Assembly: GCF_009765985.1 (NCBI RefSeq)
Contig: NZ_LMUM01000027.1
Span: 1 to 64,000 of the forward strand
Reading direction: 5' to 3'
DNA: 64,000 bases
From: Acidobacterium sp. S8
Lineage (GTDB): Bacteria > Acidobacteriota > Terriglobia > Terriglobales > Acidobacteriaceae
Shown: positions 44,195 to 53,251 of the stretch, piece after piece
Layout of the letters: every line of letters starts with the position of its first letter
Position numbering within the stretch: the first letter of the stretch is position 1
Translations under genes and position numbers: made by a program
The notes under the pieces: generated by a model
Databases searched by the model: none
What the model saw: only the letters and a program-made list of their open reading frames with translations
Told to the model about the DNA's origin: nothing

Positions 44195-45205
44195 ATGATG
44201 CTAACGATTGAACAGATAGAGTCTGCCTGCGATGCTTCTCTGCAGTTCGATTTTTCTCGGCACGAGATTGAAGCGCCGGAACTTAAATTGTGCTGTACGT
44301 ACTATCCATACGGCTTTCCGGTTGAAGTGAAAACGAATTCGAATGAGGTGCTGGAACAATTCAGTCAGCTCTGGGGAAGATTCACCAAGATGCATGACAC
44401 AAAGCCGCTCTGCACGGACGTGCATGTGGTGGACAACGACGCAACCGATTGCCCGCCAGCGCCGAGTTACCGAATCATGCTTCCTCTGTTGATATGTGTC
44501 GCAGACGTCGATAACTACGGCATTATCGACCTAAATAGTTGCCGCGGAAAGATCACTGTCTCACGTGCTGCACTGCGTTATCCGCTCTATAGCCAGTATT
44601 TTCTTTTGGGGATGGCAGCGTCCGGTATCGCGACACGGTACACAACGCCCATCCATGCTGGCTGCGTGGCGCTGGACGGTCGAGGTGTTCTGTTATGCGG
44701 TGATTCGGGGGCAGGCAAATCGACATTGTCATATGCCTGCGCGAGCGCCGGCTGGACATATCTAAGCGACGACGCAACTTTTCTTGTCAATGGTGGAACA
44801 GATCGTTTGGTGACAGGAAACTGTCACCAAGTTCGCTTTCGTCCTTCAGCTGTGGAGCTCTTTCCTGAACTTCAAGGGCTTGAAGTTACCCCGCGCGCCG
44901 CTGGCAAACCCTCGATCGAGCTGCCTACCGCACCAATGAAATACATCGAGCGAGCGGACACGGTGCGAGCGGACTTCATAGTCTTTTTGAAGCGGCGGGA
45001 TGGAGCTCAGGCGCGACTAGTCCCTTATCGCAAAGATGTGGCGCGACAGTTCATGCGGCAGGCGCTATATGGACTGACGGAATCACTGGCTCTACAGTAT
45101 GCAGCCATCGAGCGACTATTAGCTGCTGACGTTTTCGAGCTTACTTACAGCAGTCTGGATGCGGCCATTGACCGCTTACAACGCCTAGTGCGGAGAGGGC
45201 AGTGA
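44195..45205 (+). CDS. HPr kinase (HprK)-like serine kinase
   Basis: A 336-residue protein with an HprK-type nucleotide site: HAGCVALDGRGVLLCGDSGAGKSTLSYACASAGWTYLSDDATFLV, where GDSGAGKST is the Walker A and the LSDDA segment the following acidic strand. The ~140-residue N-terminal region is variable. No HPr protein or PTS genes are nearby. Proteins of this type also occur in peptide-modification clusters (for example lasso-peptide kinases), so the substrate may be a peptide or small molecule. GGAGATG precedes ATG. Its stop overlaps the MFS start (TGATG), so the two are coupled, and the Oar receptor is 15 bases upstream. Confidence 0.82.
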   Translation: MMLTIEQIESACDASLQFDFSRHEIEAPELKLCCTYYPYGFPVEVKTNSNEVLEQFSQLWGRFTKMHDTKPLCTDVHVVDNDATDCPPAPSYRIMLPLLICVADVDNYGIIDLNSCRGKITVSRAALRYPLYSQYFLLGMAASGIATRYTTPIHAGCVALDGRGVLLCGDSGAGKSTLSYACASAGWTYLSDDATFLVNGGTDRLVTGNCHQVRFRPSAVELFPELQGLEVTPRAAGKPSIELPTAPMKYIERADTVRADFIVFLKRRDGAQARLVPYRKDVARQFMRQALYGLTESLALQYAAIERLLAADVFELTYSSLDAAIDRLQRLVRRGQ

Positions 45206-46488
45206 TGGAAGGGCTGTTGAATTCAGCTCAATGTGTCGCGAAAGCAGTCTCCTTCTGGAAAAATCCTTACGCTTGGTTGCTGGACAAAAGACTGAGTCGC
45301 GGTTACTGGGTATTTTTTTCGGCCGCTTTCTTCTTCGATGCGGGTTTTGCTGTGTATTTCTTCCTATTCAACCTTTATTTGCTGGATTGCGGCTTCAATG
45401 AGCGTTCGATGGGCTGGATCGGCGGTGCGATGACGCTCGGGTCGCTAGCTGCGACGTTGCCAGTCGGCGCACTCGGGCGAAGGATCGGCGTGCGGCCTCT
45501 GCTAATCATTCTTTTTATTAATGCTCCGCTAACAAATGCCGTGCGCGCTATATGGGTTTGGGAGCCCGCGCAGATTGCTTTCGCGTTTCTTACCGGCGTC
45601 GCCATGAGCAGTTGGGGTGTGTGTTTTCTTCCAGCCGTCGCTCGACTCACGAATGAGAGAAACCGGACTTCAGGATTCAGTCTGATCTTCTCCGTGAGCG
45701 TCGGAACCAGTATGCTGGGCGGCATCGTGTGTGGCTATCTTGGCAAGTGGCTCGGTTTGGCCGGGTTCATGATTCAGCCTCTCGCGGTGAAAAGGCTGAT
45801 CTTGCTAGCTGCCTGTGGGATAGCACTTGTAGGGCTGTTTCCGGTGTTGCGTCTGCATGTGCCATCGCAACAGGATGCGTTTATCACGGAGCACGGACAT
45901 AGAAAATGGTTGAAAGCAGGGAAGTCAAACCCGTTTTTGATACGCTTCCTCCTCTGTATGGCGTTGTGGTCTGGAATCCTGGCCGCATTCACTCCTTTTG
46001 CGAATGTGTATCTGACAAAAGACCTGCATATCTCGATGACGAAGATTGGACTGATTTTCTCGAGCGTGCAGGTAGTGCAGTTATGTATGGGGCTCTTAGC
46101 TCCAGTCCTTTTTCGTGCGTTGGGATTGGTGAATGGAATCGCCATTACCCAGATTGCTGCAGGAATTGTATTAGTCCTTCTATCCAAAGCAGCAAATGAG
46201 AGAGTGGCCATAATCTTGTATCTGATTTATTCGGCTGCTCAGTGGATGAGTTCTCCGGGACTCTATAACTTGTTGATGAGTAAGACTCCAGACGAAGATC
46301 GAAGCAATGCTGCTGCCGCAACGATGTTCTGCAATTCCCTGGTTGCTTCGGTGGCTACAGCAGGAGCTGGAATTCTCTTTGCACGGTTTGGCTATTCACC
46401 CGTGCTATTGCTTCTTGGGGCAGGAGCGTTGCTGATCGCCTTTTTATTCCATTCTCTTATTTCGCCTTTGCAAAACGGAGCGGGCTAA
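45205..46488 (+). CDS. Major facilitator superfamily transporter
   Basis: A 427-residue inner-membrane transporter with 12 predicted helices. The first helix region is YWVFFSAAFFFDAGFAVYFFLFNLYLLDCGFNERSMGWIGGAMTLGSLAATLPVGALGRRIGVRPLL, with the G-x3-GRRIGVR loop between helices 2 and 3, typical of MFS. A central loop (HVPSQQDAFITEHGHRKWLKAG) separates the halves. The start may be GTG 45202 or ATG 45205; GGAGAG suits both. In context it may export or import the substrate handled by the HprK-like kinase and Oar receptor. The substrate is unknown. Confidence 0.88.
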   Translation: MEGLLNSAQCVAKAVSFWKNPYAWLLDKRLSRGYWVFFSAAFFFDAGFAVYFFLFNLYLLDCGFNERSMGWIGGAMTLGSLAATLPVGALGRRIGVRPLLIILFINAPLTNAVRAIWVWEPAQIAFAFLTGVAMSSWGVCFLPAVARLTNERNRTSGFSLIFSVSVGTSMLGGIVCGYLGKWLGLAGFMIQPLAVKRLILLAACGIALVGLFPVLRLHVPSQQDAFITEHGHRKWLKAGKSNPFLIRFLLCMALWSGILAAFTPFANVYLTKDLHISMTKIGLIFSSVQVVQLCMGLLAPVLFRALGLVNGIAITQIAAGIVLVLLSKAANERVAIILYLIYSAAQWMSSPGLYNLLMSKTPDEDRSNAAAATMFCNSLVASVATAGAGILFARFGYSPVLLLLGAGALLIAFLFHSLISPLQNGAG

Positions 46489-46512
46489 GGTGGGCTACGA
46501 CTTCGACTGGAG

Positions 46513-46701
46513 ATGACAGCGTTGGCCTTTCAACCGGACAAATATTTTTCGCAATATGACGGCATCATTGCGGGATTTCAATTGTGGGATCGCATCGGTG
46601 AGAATGTAGCGGCTGCGGTGCAGGCGCTAGGATCAAACGATGAACAGGTTGCCGACCGCTACAGGAGTTGTGGCACAAGCGCCGAAAATGTTATGGATTG
46701 A
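46513..46701 (+). CDS. Small hypothetical protein at the end of the Oar-HprK-MFS operon
   Basis: A 62-residue frame 24 bases after the MFS stop: LAFQPDKYFSQYDGIIAGFQLWDRIGENVAAAVQALGSNDEQVADRYR, mainly helical with many aromatics. It overlaps the convergent cytochrome gene end by 11 bases. No ribosome site is clear, since GGAG lies too close to ATG. It could be a true small protein, perhaps the substrate of the neighbouring kinase, or the truncated start of a lost gene. Confidence 0.4.
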   Translation: MTALAFQPDKYFSQYDGIIAGFQLWDRIGENVAAAVQALGSNDEQVADRYRSCGTSAENVMD

Positions 46702-46996
46702 AGAAGCGCAATAGTTCCTGCTCGTCGTGCTGACTGAGAGAAGCGCGTACACGCATGTGGCGCACGACGGTACCTGAAATATTGGGAGAGAAGCCCTCGG
46801 GCGCTGTGTGACAGCGCGAACAATGCGCCTCAAAGAGACGTTGACCTTCATCCTCATGTGGCTGAGGTTTGTTCGATGTGGGTGAGTGCTTGTCTGTTGG
46901 ATTCGGAGGGACTTGCTCAGTCTTCTGTGACTTGGCCTCGGGTAGGGGCAGTGCAAGCGCCCCCAAAATGATGGCAAGAAAATATTTCTTATTCAT
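46691..46996 (-). CDS. Small cytochrome c
   Basis: A 101-residue exported cytochrome. Signal peptide MNKKYFLAIILGALALPLPEAKS, then a Pro-rich linker, the haem-binding FEAHCSRCHTAPEGF (CxxCH) and a closing region RVRASLSQHDEQELLRFFNP with a possible Met ligand in RHMRV. AAAGGA lies upstream of ATG 46996; the ORF start at 47053 adds 19 residues from the overlapping barrel gene. The ATG overlaps the barrel stop (ATGA), so the cytochrome is co-translated with an outer-membrane protein. Confidence 0.85.
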   Translation of the reverse strand: MNKKYFLAIILGALALPLPEAKSQKTEQVPPNPTDKHSPTSNKPQPHEDEGQRLFEAHCSRCHTAPEGFSPNISGTVVRHMRVRASLSQHDEQELLRFFNP

Positions 46997-48042
46997 TTCA
47001 TTTTTCCTTTCCAGGTGGGGAAAAGAAACCGGTAAACAATTCCCGTTTCCCAAATGTTCGTATCGCCGGCCGACGAGAACTGCCGCGCATAGCTGGTAAG
47101 AATTCTCGTGTTGTGCGGCAGGTTATAATCCAATCCGAAATCGGCGCGCTGTACGTTCGTCAGCGGTAGGCCATCGCTCGCAACGTTGTCACGGCGGAAT
47201 GTCTGCTGCATACGAAATAGAGGTTCGAAACGGCCGATCCAACTATTAAGGCCTCCGAACGCCTGCGTCCTGTAGTCGGCTTCGATCCAATAGCCTTGTG
47301 CATGACGACCGCGCGCGAACTCAGAACGCAGCCGAAAAACGGTGTCTTTTGGCTCCCACCATAGATGTGCACCGTAAAAGTTTTCTTGTGTATCCTGCAG
47401 TTGTCGGTCATACGACAGGCCCAGTTCAAGACGGCTACCAGGCAGATAGAGGCTGGCGCGCCCGCCGAATGAACGTTTCGCGTTGAATTGTTCATTATCA
47501 CTGCGAGCAGAGAACCATGTAGCGTAATCAACGGAGTACTTTCGGCGTGACACTGCGGAACCGCGTAACATTCCACCTAATCCTGAACCGCTCGATAGCA
47601 GCCCTAGACTGGCGATAAGCGGGCCATCTTGAAAATTGCCGATCCAGACTGGGGATAACCTCTCGTTATAGGTGTTAAACGGAAGCAGAAAGCTGCCGCC
47701 GACCAGGGTGAAATGCGGAGAAACAATGTAGTCGCCTTGGAGATAAGTGAATCCGGCGAAATGAGTGTGATCGTATCCGTTGCTGTCAGGAGAAAAGGTT
47801 TCGAGTATCGTCGCCCGTGACTCTATGAGTAAATGCTTGCCGATCGGCGCAGCCAGCAAAGGCTCGATCAATGGTTGATAGGTGGTATTACCTCCATTCG
47901 TGCTGGTAAGAAACGCAACACCTCCGGAGATGAGGGGCGTGTCCTGCGCGACTCCACAGCGGGCACAGAAAACGAGGGCCAACGAAAAAATGGCGCCCAT
48001 CGTCATTTTCAAATATCGATATCTCAGAATCAGGTGGGGCAT
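46993..48042 (-). CDS. Outer-membrane beta-barrel protein of unknown function
   Basis: A 349-residue exported protein with signal sequence MGAIFSLALVFCARCGVAQ. The rest alternates short aromatic beta strands (LVGGSFLLPFNTY, RASLYLPGSRLELGLSYDRQ, FRLRSEFARGRHAQGYWIEADYR), typical of outer-membrane barrels. It is not recognised as a named family. Its tail GIVYRFLFPTWKGKMK is not a classical terminal Phe. Two TTGTCA-type repeat pairs lie 54-116 bases upstream. It is coupled to the cytochrome c gene that follows, a porin-cytochrome pairing suggestive of electron transfer across the outer membrane (inference). Confidence 0.7.
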   Translation of the reverse strand: MPHLILRYRYLKMTMGAIFSLALVFCARCGVAQDTPLISGGVAFLTSTNGGNTTYQPLIEPLLAAPIGKHLLIESRATILETFSPDSNGYDHTHFAGFTYLQGDYIVSPHFTLVGGSFLLPFNTYNERLSPVWIGNFQDGPLIASLGLLSSGSGLGGMLRGSAVSRRKYSVDYATWFSARSDNEQFNAKRSFGGRASLYLPGSRLELGLSYDRQLQDTQENFYGAHLWWEPKDTVFRLRSEFARGRHAQGYWIEADYRTQAFGGLNSWIGRFEPLFRMQQTFRRDNVASDGLPLTNVQRADFGLDYNLPHNTRILTSYARQFSSAGDTNIWETGIVYRFLFPTWKGKMK

Positions 48043-48525
48043 GCTGCCACATTAGCGAGAACGGCGGAGCGGCGTGTCTCGGCATCGTCTGGCCTTTGTC
48101 AATTGATTGTCACTTGCGTTCGGCATCCGTCGTAACAAGCGTGACAATCGTATGACTCTGATACGACAACTGTCCGAATCGGCGGTCAACGAGATCGCAT
48201 TGTCTGAGGTTGTGCTTATAACGCAGAAGTGCTCAGCGCAGAACTGCTAATGGAGAATTGTGCGACCAAGGTCGTACATGAGTTTTTGCAAAATATGTAG
48301 GCACTATATTAGGGATTCGCCGTGTCGGTACTCACGCCCGATGAGAAACAAAAACGAATTCTTCCGACTGGAACAGTCGTGAATGAATCGAAAACACCTA
48401 TGCTTGTCGATACAGAGTAGGACTTGATGCCGGCCGAACGCAACAGGCAAACAGAGTAGCTTTGCAGTGAGATGCCTTGATACCATCCGTCGCGATTGCG
48501 AAGGATGGCATCAGGGTCGGGACTA
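48043..48525. other. 483-base intergenic region with operator repeats and inverted repeat
   Basis: Holds the two TTGTCA repeat pairs near the barrel gene, a weak copy of the CACTTGTCCGA-type repeat (48165-48190), and the inverted repeat GATACCATCC...GGATGGCATC (48479-48512) just after the htpG stop, which may act as its terminator though no U-run follows. No gene is seen. Confidence 0.5.
48096..48158. promoter_or_regulatory. Two TTGTCA-type direct-repeat operators upstream of barrel/cytochrome operon
   Basis: TTGTCA-ATTGA-TTGTCA at 48096-48112 and TGACAA-TCGTA-TGACTC at 48142-48158, each with the 11-base period seen at 38988. They lie 54 and 100 bases before the barrel gene start, in opposite orientations. 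A TAACAA at 48133 may be a further partial copy. Confidence 0.65.
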
Positions 48526-50391
48526 CTAGATTGATTGGCTCAGGACCCGGTTGAGGCGTTGAACGAAGATCGCCGGGTCTTTAATTGGCACACCTTCGAG
48601 CAGCAGAGCCTGCTCGAAGAGCAGCCACGCGGCATCCTGTGCGGTGCCATCGTCGCTCCGGGCGACTAGTTTTTTGATGATCTCGTGGTTGGGATTGATC
48701 TCGAGTATCGGCTTTAGCTCGGGCATATCCGTCTGACCCATGGCTCGCATCATCTGGCGCATGCGTGCAGAGGGCTCGTCTTCATCTGAAACAATGCACG
48801 AGGGGCTGTCGGCGAGGCGTGTTGAGACGCGGACGTCCTTGACGTTGTCACCTAGCGTGGTCTTGAGCTTTTCCAGCAGCGGCTTTAAAGTCTCGACATC
48901 TTCGGGCTCAGATTCGTCCTTGAGTTCTTCGCCAGCTGCGGACTTATTGACGGCTTTTAGGTCGATATCGCCGTACTTCTCAACGGTGGAGAAGACAATC
49001 TCATCGATATCGTCATCAAGGATTAGAACCTCGATGCCCTTCTTCTTGTAAATCTCGAGCAGCGGTGAGGTGCGCAGCAGAGCTTCAGTTCCGCCGGTGA
49101 TGTAGTAGATGCTCTTCTGTTCAGCCTGCATGCGCGACTTTGCATCTGCGAGGCCAGTAAGTCCATCAACCTTAGTCGACTTGAAACGAATGAGGTCAAT
49201 CAGCGTCTCGCGGTTGGCATAATCGCCATAGAGACCTTCCTTGAGTGGGCGGTTATACTCGGGGATAAACTTCGCATATTTCTCGGGGTCGTTTGCGGCG
49301 ATGCCCTTCAGTTCTGAGAGGATCTTTTTGACGCTTGCGGTCTTGATGCTGGTGAGGATCTTATTCTGTTGCAAGATCTCGCGGCTGACGTTGAGCGGGA
49401 GGTCTTCGCTGTCGATGACGCCGCGGACGAAGCGGAGATATTGTGGCAGTAACTCCTTAGAGTCATCCATGATGAAGACACGCTTAACGTAGAGTTTGAC
49501 ACCGGTCTTGTAGTCCGCCTGATAAAGATCGAGAGGTGCCTTGGCGGGAATATAAAAAAGCGTGGTGTACTCGAGCGAACCTTCGGCGCGCGTGTGGAAC
49601 CAGAAGAGTGGGTCTTCCCAGTCGCCGGTAAGGGATTTGTAAAGTTCCTTATAGTCCTCATCCTTAAGTTCGTTCTTGGATCGGCGCCACATTGCACTGG
49701 CTACGTTGATCTGTTCGGTGACGCGGGTCTTGATGGACTCCTTCTTCTCGGCGTTCCATTCGCTTTTGTCATAGGCAAGAAAGATGGGGAAGACGATGTG
49801 GTTCGAGTACTTCTTAACGATCTCCTGCAAGCGCCAGCTGTTGGCATACTGCGCTCCCTCTTCGTTGAAATGAAGAAGAATGGTAGTTCCAGCGACGGCG
49901 CGCTCCGCGGGCTCGATTTCGAAGCTGGTCTTTCCGTCGGAGATCCAACGCCAGGCTTTGTCGTCTCCGGCCTTGCGAGAGAGAACCTCGACCTTATCGG
50001 CGACCATGAAGGCAGAGTAGAAGCCGACACCGAACTGCCCAATGAGATTGGAGTCTTTACGTGCGTCGCCAGAGAGCTGCGACAGGAAGTTTTTGGTTCC
50101 GGAGCGAGCGATGGTGCCGAGGTGCGAAACAAGGTCCTCCTCGTTCATGCCGATGCCGGTATCGGAGATCGTGAGAGTCTTGTGCTCCTCGTCGAGTTCA
50201 AGGTCGATGCGAGGATCGAAGGGAAGCGACTTATAGGCTTCGTCAACGAGTGTAAGGTGGCGCAGCTTGTCGAGGGCATCGGATGAGTTGGAGATCAGCT
50301 CGCGAAGGAAGATTTCAGGGTGCGAATAGAGTGAATGCACGATGAGCTGGAGAAGTTGGCTTACTTCTGTTTGAAATTCACGTTTGGACAT
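48526..50391 (-). CDS. htpG: Hsp90-family chaperone HtpG
   Basis: A 621-residue cytosolic ATP-dependent chaperone. The ATPase domain (1-230) shows FQTEVSQLLQLIVHSLYSHPEIFLRELISNSSDALDKLRHL, the DTGIGM and GQFGVGFYSAFMVADKV signatures, and FEIEPAERAVAGTTILLHF. The middle domain (about 230-490) has DPLFWFHTRAEGSLEYTTLFYIP, RVFIMDDSKELLPQYLRFVRGVIDSEDLPLNVSREILQQN. The C-terminal dimer domain ends the protein. Its length agrees with bacterial HtpG. It is a single gene with no partner chaperone nearby. Confidence 0.97.
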   Translation of the reverse strand: MSKREFQTEVSQLLQLIVHSLYSHPEIFLRELISNSSDALDKLRHLTLVDEAYKSLPFDPRIDLELDEEHKTLTISDTGIGMNEEDLVSHLGTIARSGTKNFLSQLSGDARKDSNLIGQFGVGFYSAFMVADKVEVLSRKAGDDKAWRWISDGKTSFEIEPAERAVAGTTILLHFNEEGAQYANSWRLQEIVKKYSNHIVFPIFLAYDKSEWNAEKKESIKTRVTEQINVASAMWRRSKNELKDEDYKELYKSLTGDWEDPLFWFHTRAEGSLEYTTLFYIPAKAPLDLYQADYKTGVKLYVKRVFIMDDSKELLPQYLRFVRGVIDSEDLPLNVSREILQQNKILTSIKTASVKKILSELKGIAANDPEKYAKFIPEYNRPLKEGLYGDYANRETLIDLIRFKSTKVDGLTGLADAKSRMQAEQKSIYYITGGTEALLRTSPLLEIYKKKGIEVLILDDDIDEIVFSTVEKYGDIDLKAVNKSAAGEELKDESEPEDVETLKPLLEKLKTTLGDNVKDVRVSTRLADSPSCIVSDEDEPSARMRQMMRAMGQTDMPELKPILEINPNHEIIKKLVARSDDGTAQDAAWLLFEQALLLEGVPIKDPAIFVQRLNRVLSQSI

Positions 50392-50703
50392 AAGTAATTA
50401 ATTATCGCCAAAAATAGGGAAGTTTGCAGTCGACGAAATAGGACAAGACATCATCACCATGATGTCTTCCCAACGCCGGCCCTTCTCATTCATGGAGAGG
50501 CGGAAGCGCATTTAATCGTACTCATCGAAAAGATGAGCACCGATTGGCGAAGAAAGCACTGGTAGCAACTTCAGCAGCACCCTCGACAATTTTGCTCAGA
50601 CGTCGGCCGTACCACGGCAGAAATCAGTGCTGAACTCATCGCCTACTCAAATTCGAGAGTGCTGATTTAGCGATATGCCCTGTTCTCAAGTCGAACGAGA
50701 AGG

Positions 50704-50726
50704 GCACTTGTCGGAAGGCGAACTAT
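50704..50726 (+). repeat. Dispersed repeat copy 1
   Basis: GCACTTGTCGGAAGGCGAACTAT, a variant of the element CACTTGTCCGA-N3-GCGGACTAT found again at 50933-50975, 55491-55513, 58007-58034 and 58139-58162. Confidence 0.5.
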
Positions 50727-50932
50727 GGGGTATGTGCATTTTTTCGAAGAATCGGCCAATCATTCATAGCAGTGACACGCTGATTCACGCCAAGTAGTGG
50801 AGCGCTTGAAGTCGGCGCTATCGGCTCGGTTTCCGCGCGCAGGCCAGGATACTCATCTGAACTGTTCAGATCGATTATGTTTCGGGCAAGTAATCGACGA
50901 ACCGTGTATCCGAGATGTGATTTTCACATGTG

Positions 50933-50975
50933 CGGACGTATAGTCCACTTGTCCGACAAGCGGACTATACGTCCG
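50933..50975. repeat. 43-base palindrome, dispersed repeat copy 2
   Basis: Left arm CGGACGTATAGTCCACTTGT and right arm ACAAGCGGACTATACGTCCG are reverse complements at 19 of 20 positions around CCG. It is the longest inverted repeat noticed in the window and the full form of the dispersed element. Confidence 0.75.
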
Positions 50976-51299
50976 GGCGACAAAGCCGTCTTTCGTCAGC
51001 AATCTTTCTTGACGAGAATCGCCTTGCCGAATGTTCTGTTGCATTGACTTTGGGCGAAGGGGCCGGCTTTTTTTGCCGATCTGATGGATTATTGGGCGAT
51101 TTGGTAACAACTGAGGCGTTGTTCACCCACTTGGACATTTTGTTTGCAGTGTGATCGCCACTTGCATCGGTAGTTTGTCGCCAGAGAAGTTTGAACCCAC
51201 TATTTTAGATCAAAGATATATCCGCTCTCAGTCTCGTCATTTCATCGAGTTTTAATGCGGCGGCTCGCAACAGTTGAAACGATGGTGTGTGGTATCGAG

Positions 51300-53119
51300 A
51301 TGCAGTTACAGTCTACTAACCAGGGTTTTCGATCTATCGGCAGTCTGTTAATCACCCTTAGTGTTTTGCTAATCCTATTTTGCAGTCGGCCGCTGCACGC
51401 CCAAGAGATGCCAGAAGAAATCTGTGCACGTCCACACATCGGCAGCGTGGTCGAAGAGCCGGCAGACGTCCGAAGTACTCATGGCGTGCTCGAAATTACC
51501 CTGACTGCTTTCAATGCCGCGCAAAGCGATGGCAGCACACGCTACTGTTTTATAGATGCGCAGGGCCGTGAATCTCCCAATCTACGTGTCAATCCAGGCG
51601 ATTTAGTGATTATTCATTTGAAGAATGCCATTACAGAGCCGAACCAGGGGGATCCGGAGGCATCGCATGTCCACTCACGAATGACCGGTAACGCCTGCAC
51701 GAGTGGGACAATGAGCATCTCGTCCACCAATCTGCATTTTCACGGACTGACGATCCCGCCGGTCTGCCACCAAGACGATGTTTTGAAGACTTCGGTACAG
51801 CCGGGCGACCCTCCGTTTGAATATCGCTTTCGCATTCCGGAGAATGAGGCGCCCGGGCTTTACTGGTATCACCCGCACATTCATGGATTCAGCAAGCAAC
51901 AGGTTCTTGGCGGCGCTTCCGGCGCGTTGATCGTCGAGGGAATTGAGCGCGTGAAAAGGGAAGTGGCCGGACTGCCGGAGCGCGTCTTCATTATCCGCGA
52001 TCAGGACCTGATCAACCCGAATGCGTCACCGTCGAAATCGGAGCCCGCGGTGCCAAAATTCATGATCGATCGCGACGGAGATGCAGCCAATAACGGCACA
52101 GGCTTCGGCAAGCCTGCCAAAGACCTGTCGATCAATTACGTGCCGGTGCCATTTCCGGATTACCCGCCAGCGATAGTTCAGATGAAACCGGGAGAGCGGC
52201 AGCTATGGCGAGTTTTGAATGCGTCGGCGATTACCTATCTAAATCTCGAGGTTCTCTTTCAGCGTTTCCCACAGCCATTGGGTATCGTGGCCATGGATGG
52301 TGTGCCTATCGGATATGGAGTCGACACTCAGGCAGCAGGGGAATCCTTGAACTGGCAGACGCATCTCGGCATTCCGCCCGGAGCGCGCGTGGAATTTATT
52401 GTGCAAGGACCACCTGCCGGCGAGACCGGTCTTTTGGTTAACGCGCACGGTGGACACGGGGCCGGGCGGAGAGAACGACACCAACAGGATGCTCGCGAGG
52501 ATTATTCCAACACCGAATGCTCCGGAACCACGCTTTAGATTGGAGAGTTCTCCCCAGCCGATACCCTCGCCGAATCTGAAATGGCTCGGCGATGTCGCTC
52601 CAGTGCGCGTGCGGCGATTGTACTTCTCAGAGAAACTGGCCGATCCTAATGATCCGACCAGTGCGGTCGAATTTTATCTGACCGAAGAAGGCCAAACGCC
52701 GAAGATGTTCGACATGGACGCTACACTCCCGAATCTCGTGGCCCCAGCAAGGAACGGTCGAAGACTGGATCATTGAAAACCGCTCGCGCGAGCTGCACGC
52801 CTTCCATATCCATCAACTGCATTTTCTGCTGCTTGAATACATGGGCAGGCAGGTGAACGAGAATTTTGTGAGGGATACGGTTAACGTGCCCTACTATGAC
52901 GGCCGATTGCTTAGCTATCCCAGTATTCGGGTTCGCGTTGATTTTCGCGGCCCGAATATTGTCGGGACATTTCCGTACCACTGTCACCTCCTCGAGCATG
53001 AAGACAAAGGCATGATGGGGTCGATAGAGGTTGTTCCGCAAAAAGCGGCTGAATCGCCCTTAGCGGACATGATTCCTGAGTCAGCGAAGAAAATTCACAA
53101 AGGCGAAGCCCAGCGATAA
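51300..53119 (+). pseudogene. Multicopper oxidase, broken by two single-base insertions
   Basis: Three consecutive frames (51255-52538, 52399-52776 and one running 52748-53119) together encode a ~600-residue exported multicopper oxidase. Copper motifs are in order: NLHFHG (HxHG), YWYHPHIHG, HAFHIHQLHF and FPYHCHLLEHEDKGMM (HCHxxxHxxxxM), the four conserved regions. The signal peptide is LITLSVLLILFCSRPLHAQ. Frame 1 leaves at LLV (extra T near 52438, LV-TRTVDTGPGGEND restores sense) and frame 2 leaves at NLVA (extra C in a CCCC run near 52743, restoring QQGTVEDWIIENRS). Both shifts are +1 in short homopolymers, so they could be real decay or sequence error. Confidence 0.85.
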
Positions 53120-53251
53120 GAAATCTCATTCGTTGCGAAATTTCCGTCTGCATTTCTATTCACGAACCGTTAACCAGATAAATACATTGTTGCAATGTTT
53201 TGGAGACTATTCTTCCTCGGGTTGGGTCCGAGCCCCAACACAGGAGGAAGT

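Larger units (their letters stand above)
50392..51299. other. ~900-base non-coding region with palindromic repeats
   Basis: No convincing gene. It contains copies of a dispersed repeat (50704-50726 and the large palindrome 50933-50975) and a short stem ATGTGA-TTT-TCACAT (50916-50930). The last ~100 bases are AT-rich and probably hold the promoter for the multicopper oxidase gene. ORFs listed here have no start signals or family similarity. Confidence 0.6.

Noticed and set aside
49594-50286. 230-residue plus-strand ORF
   Set aside because: Entirely antisense to htpG; composition mirrors the codon bias of the real gene and no family motif or ribosome site is present.
50916-50930. CRP/FNR-type binding site
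   Set aside because: ATGTGA and TCACAT arms are separated by 3 bases rather than the 6 of the usual TGTGA-N6-TCACA site, and no target gene is adjacent.
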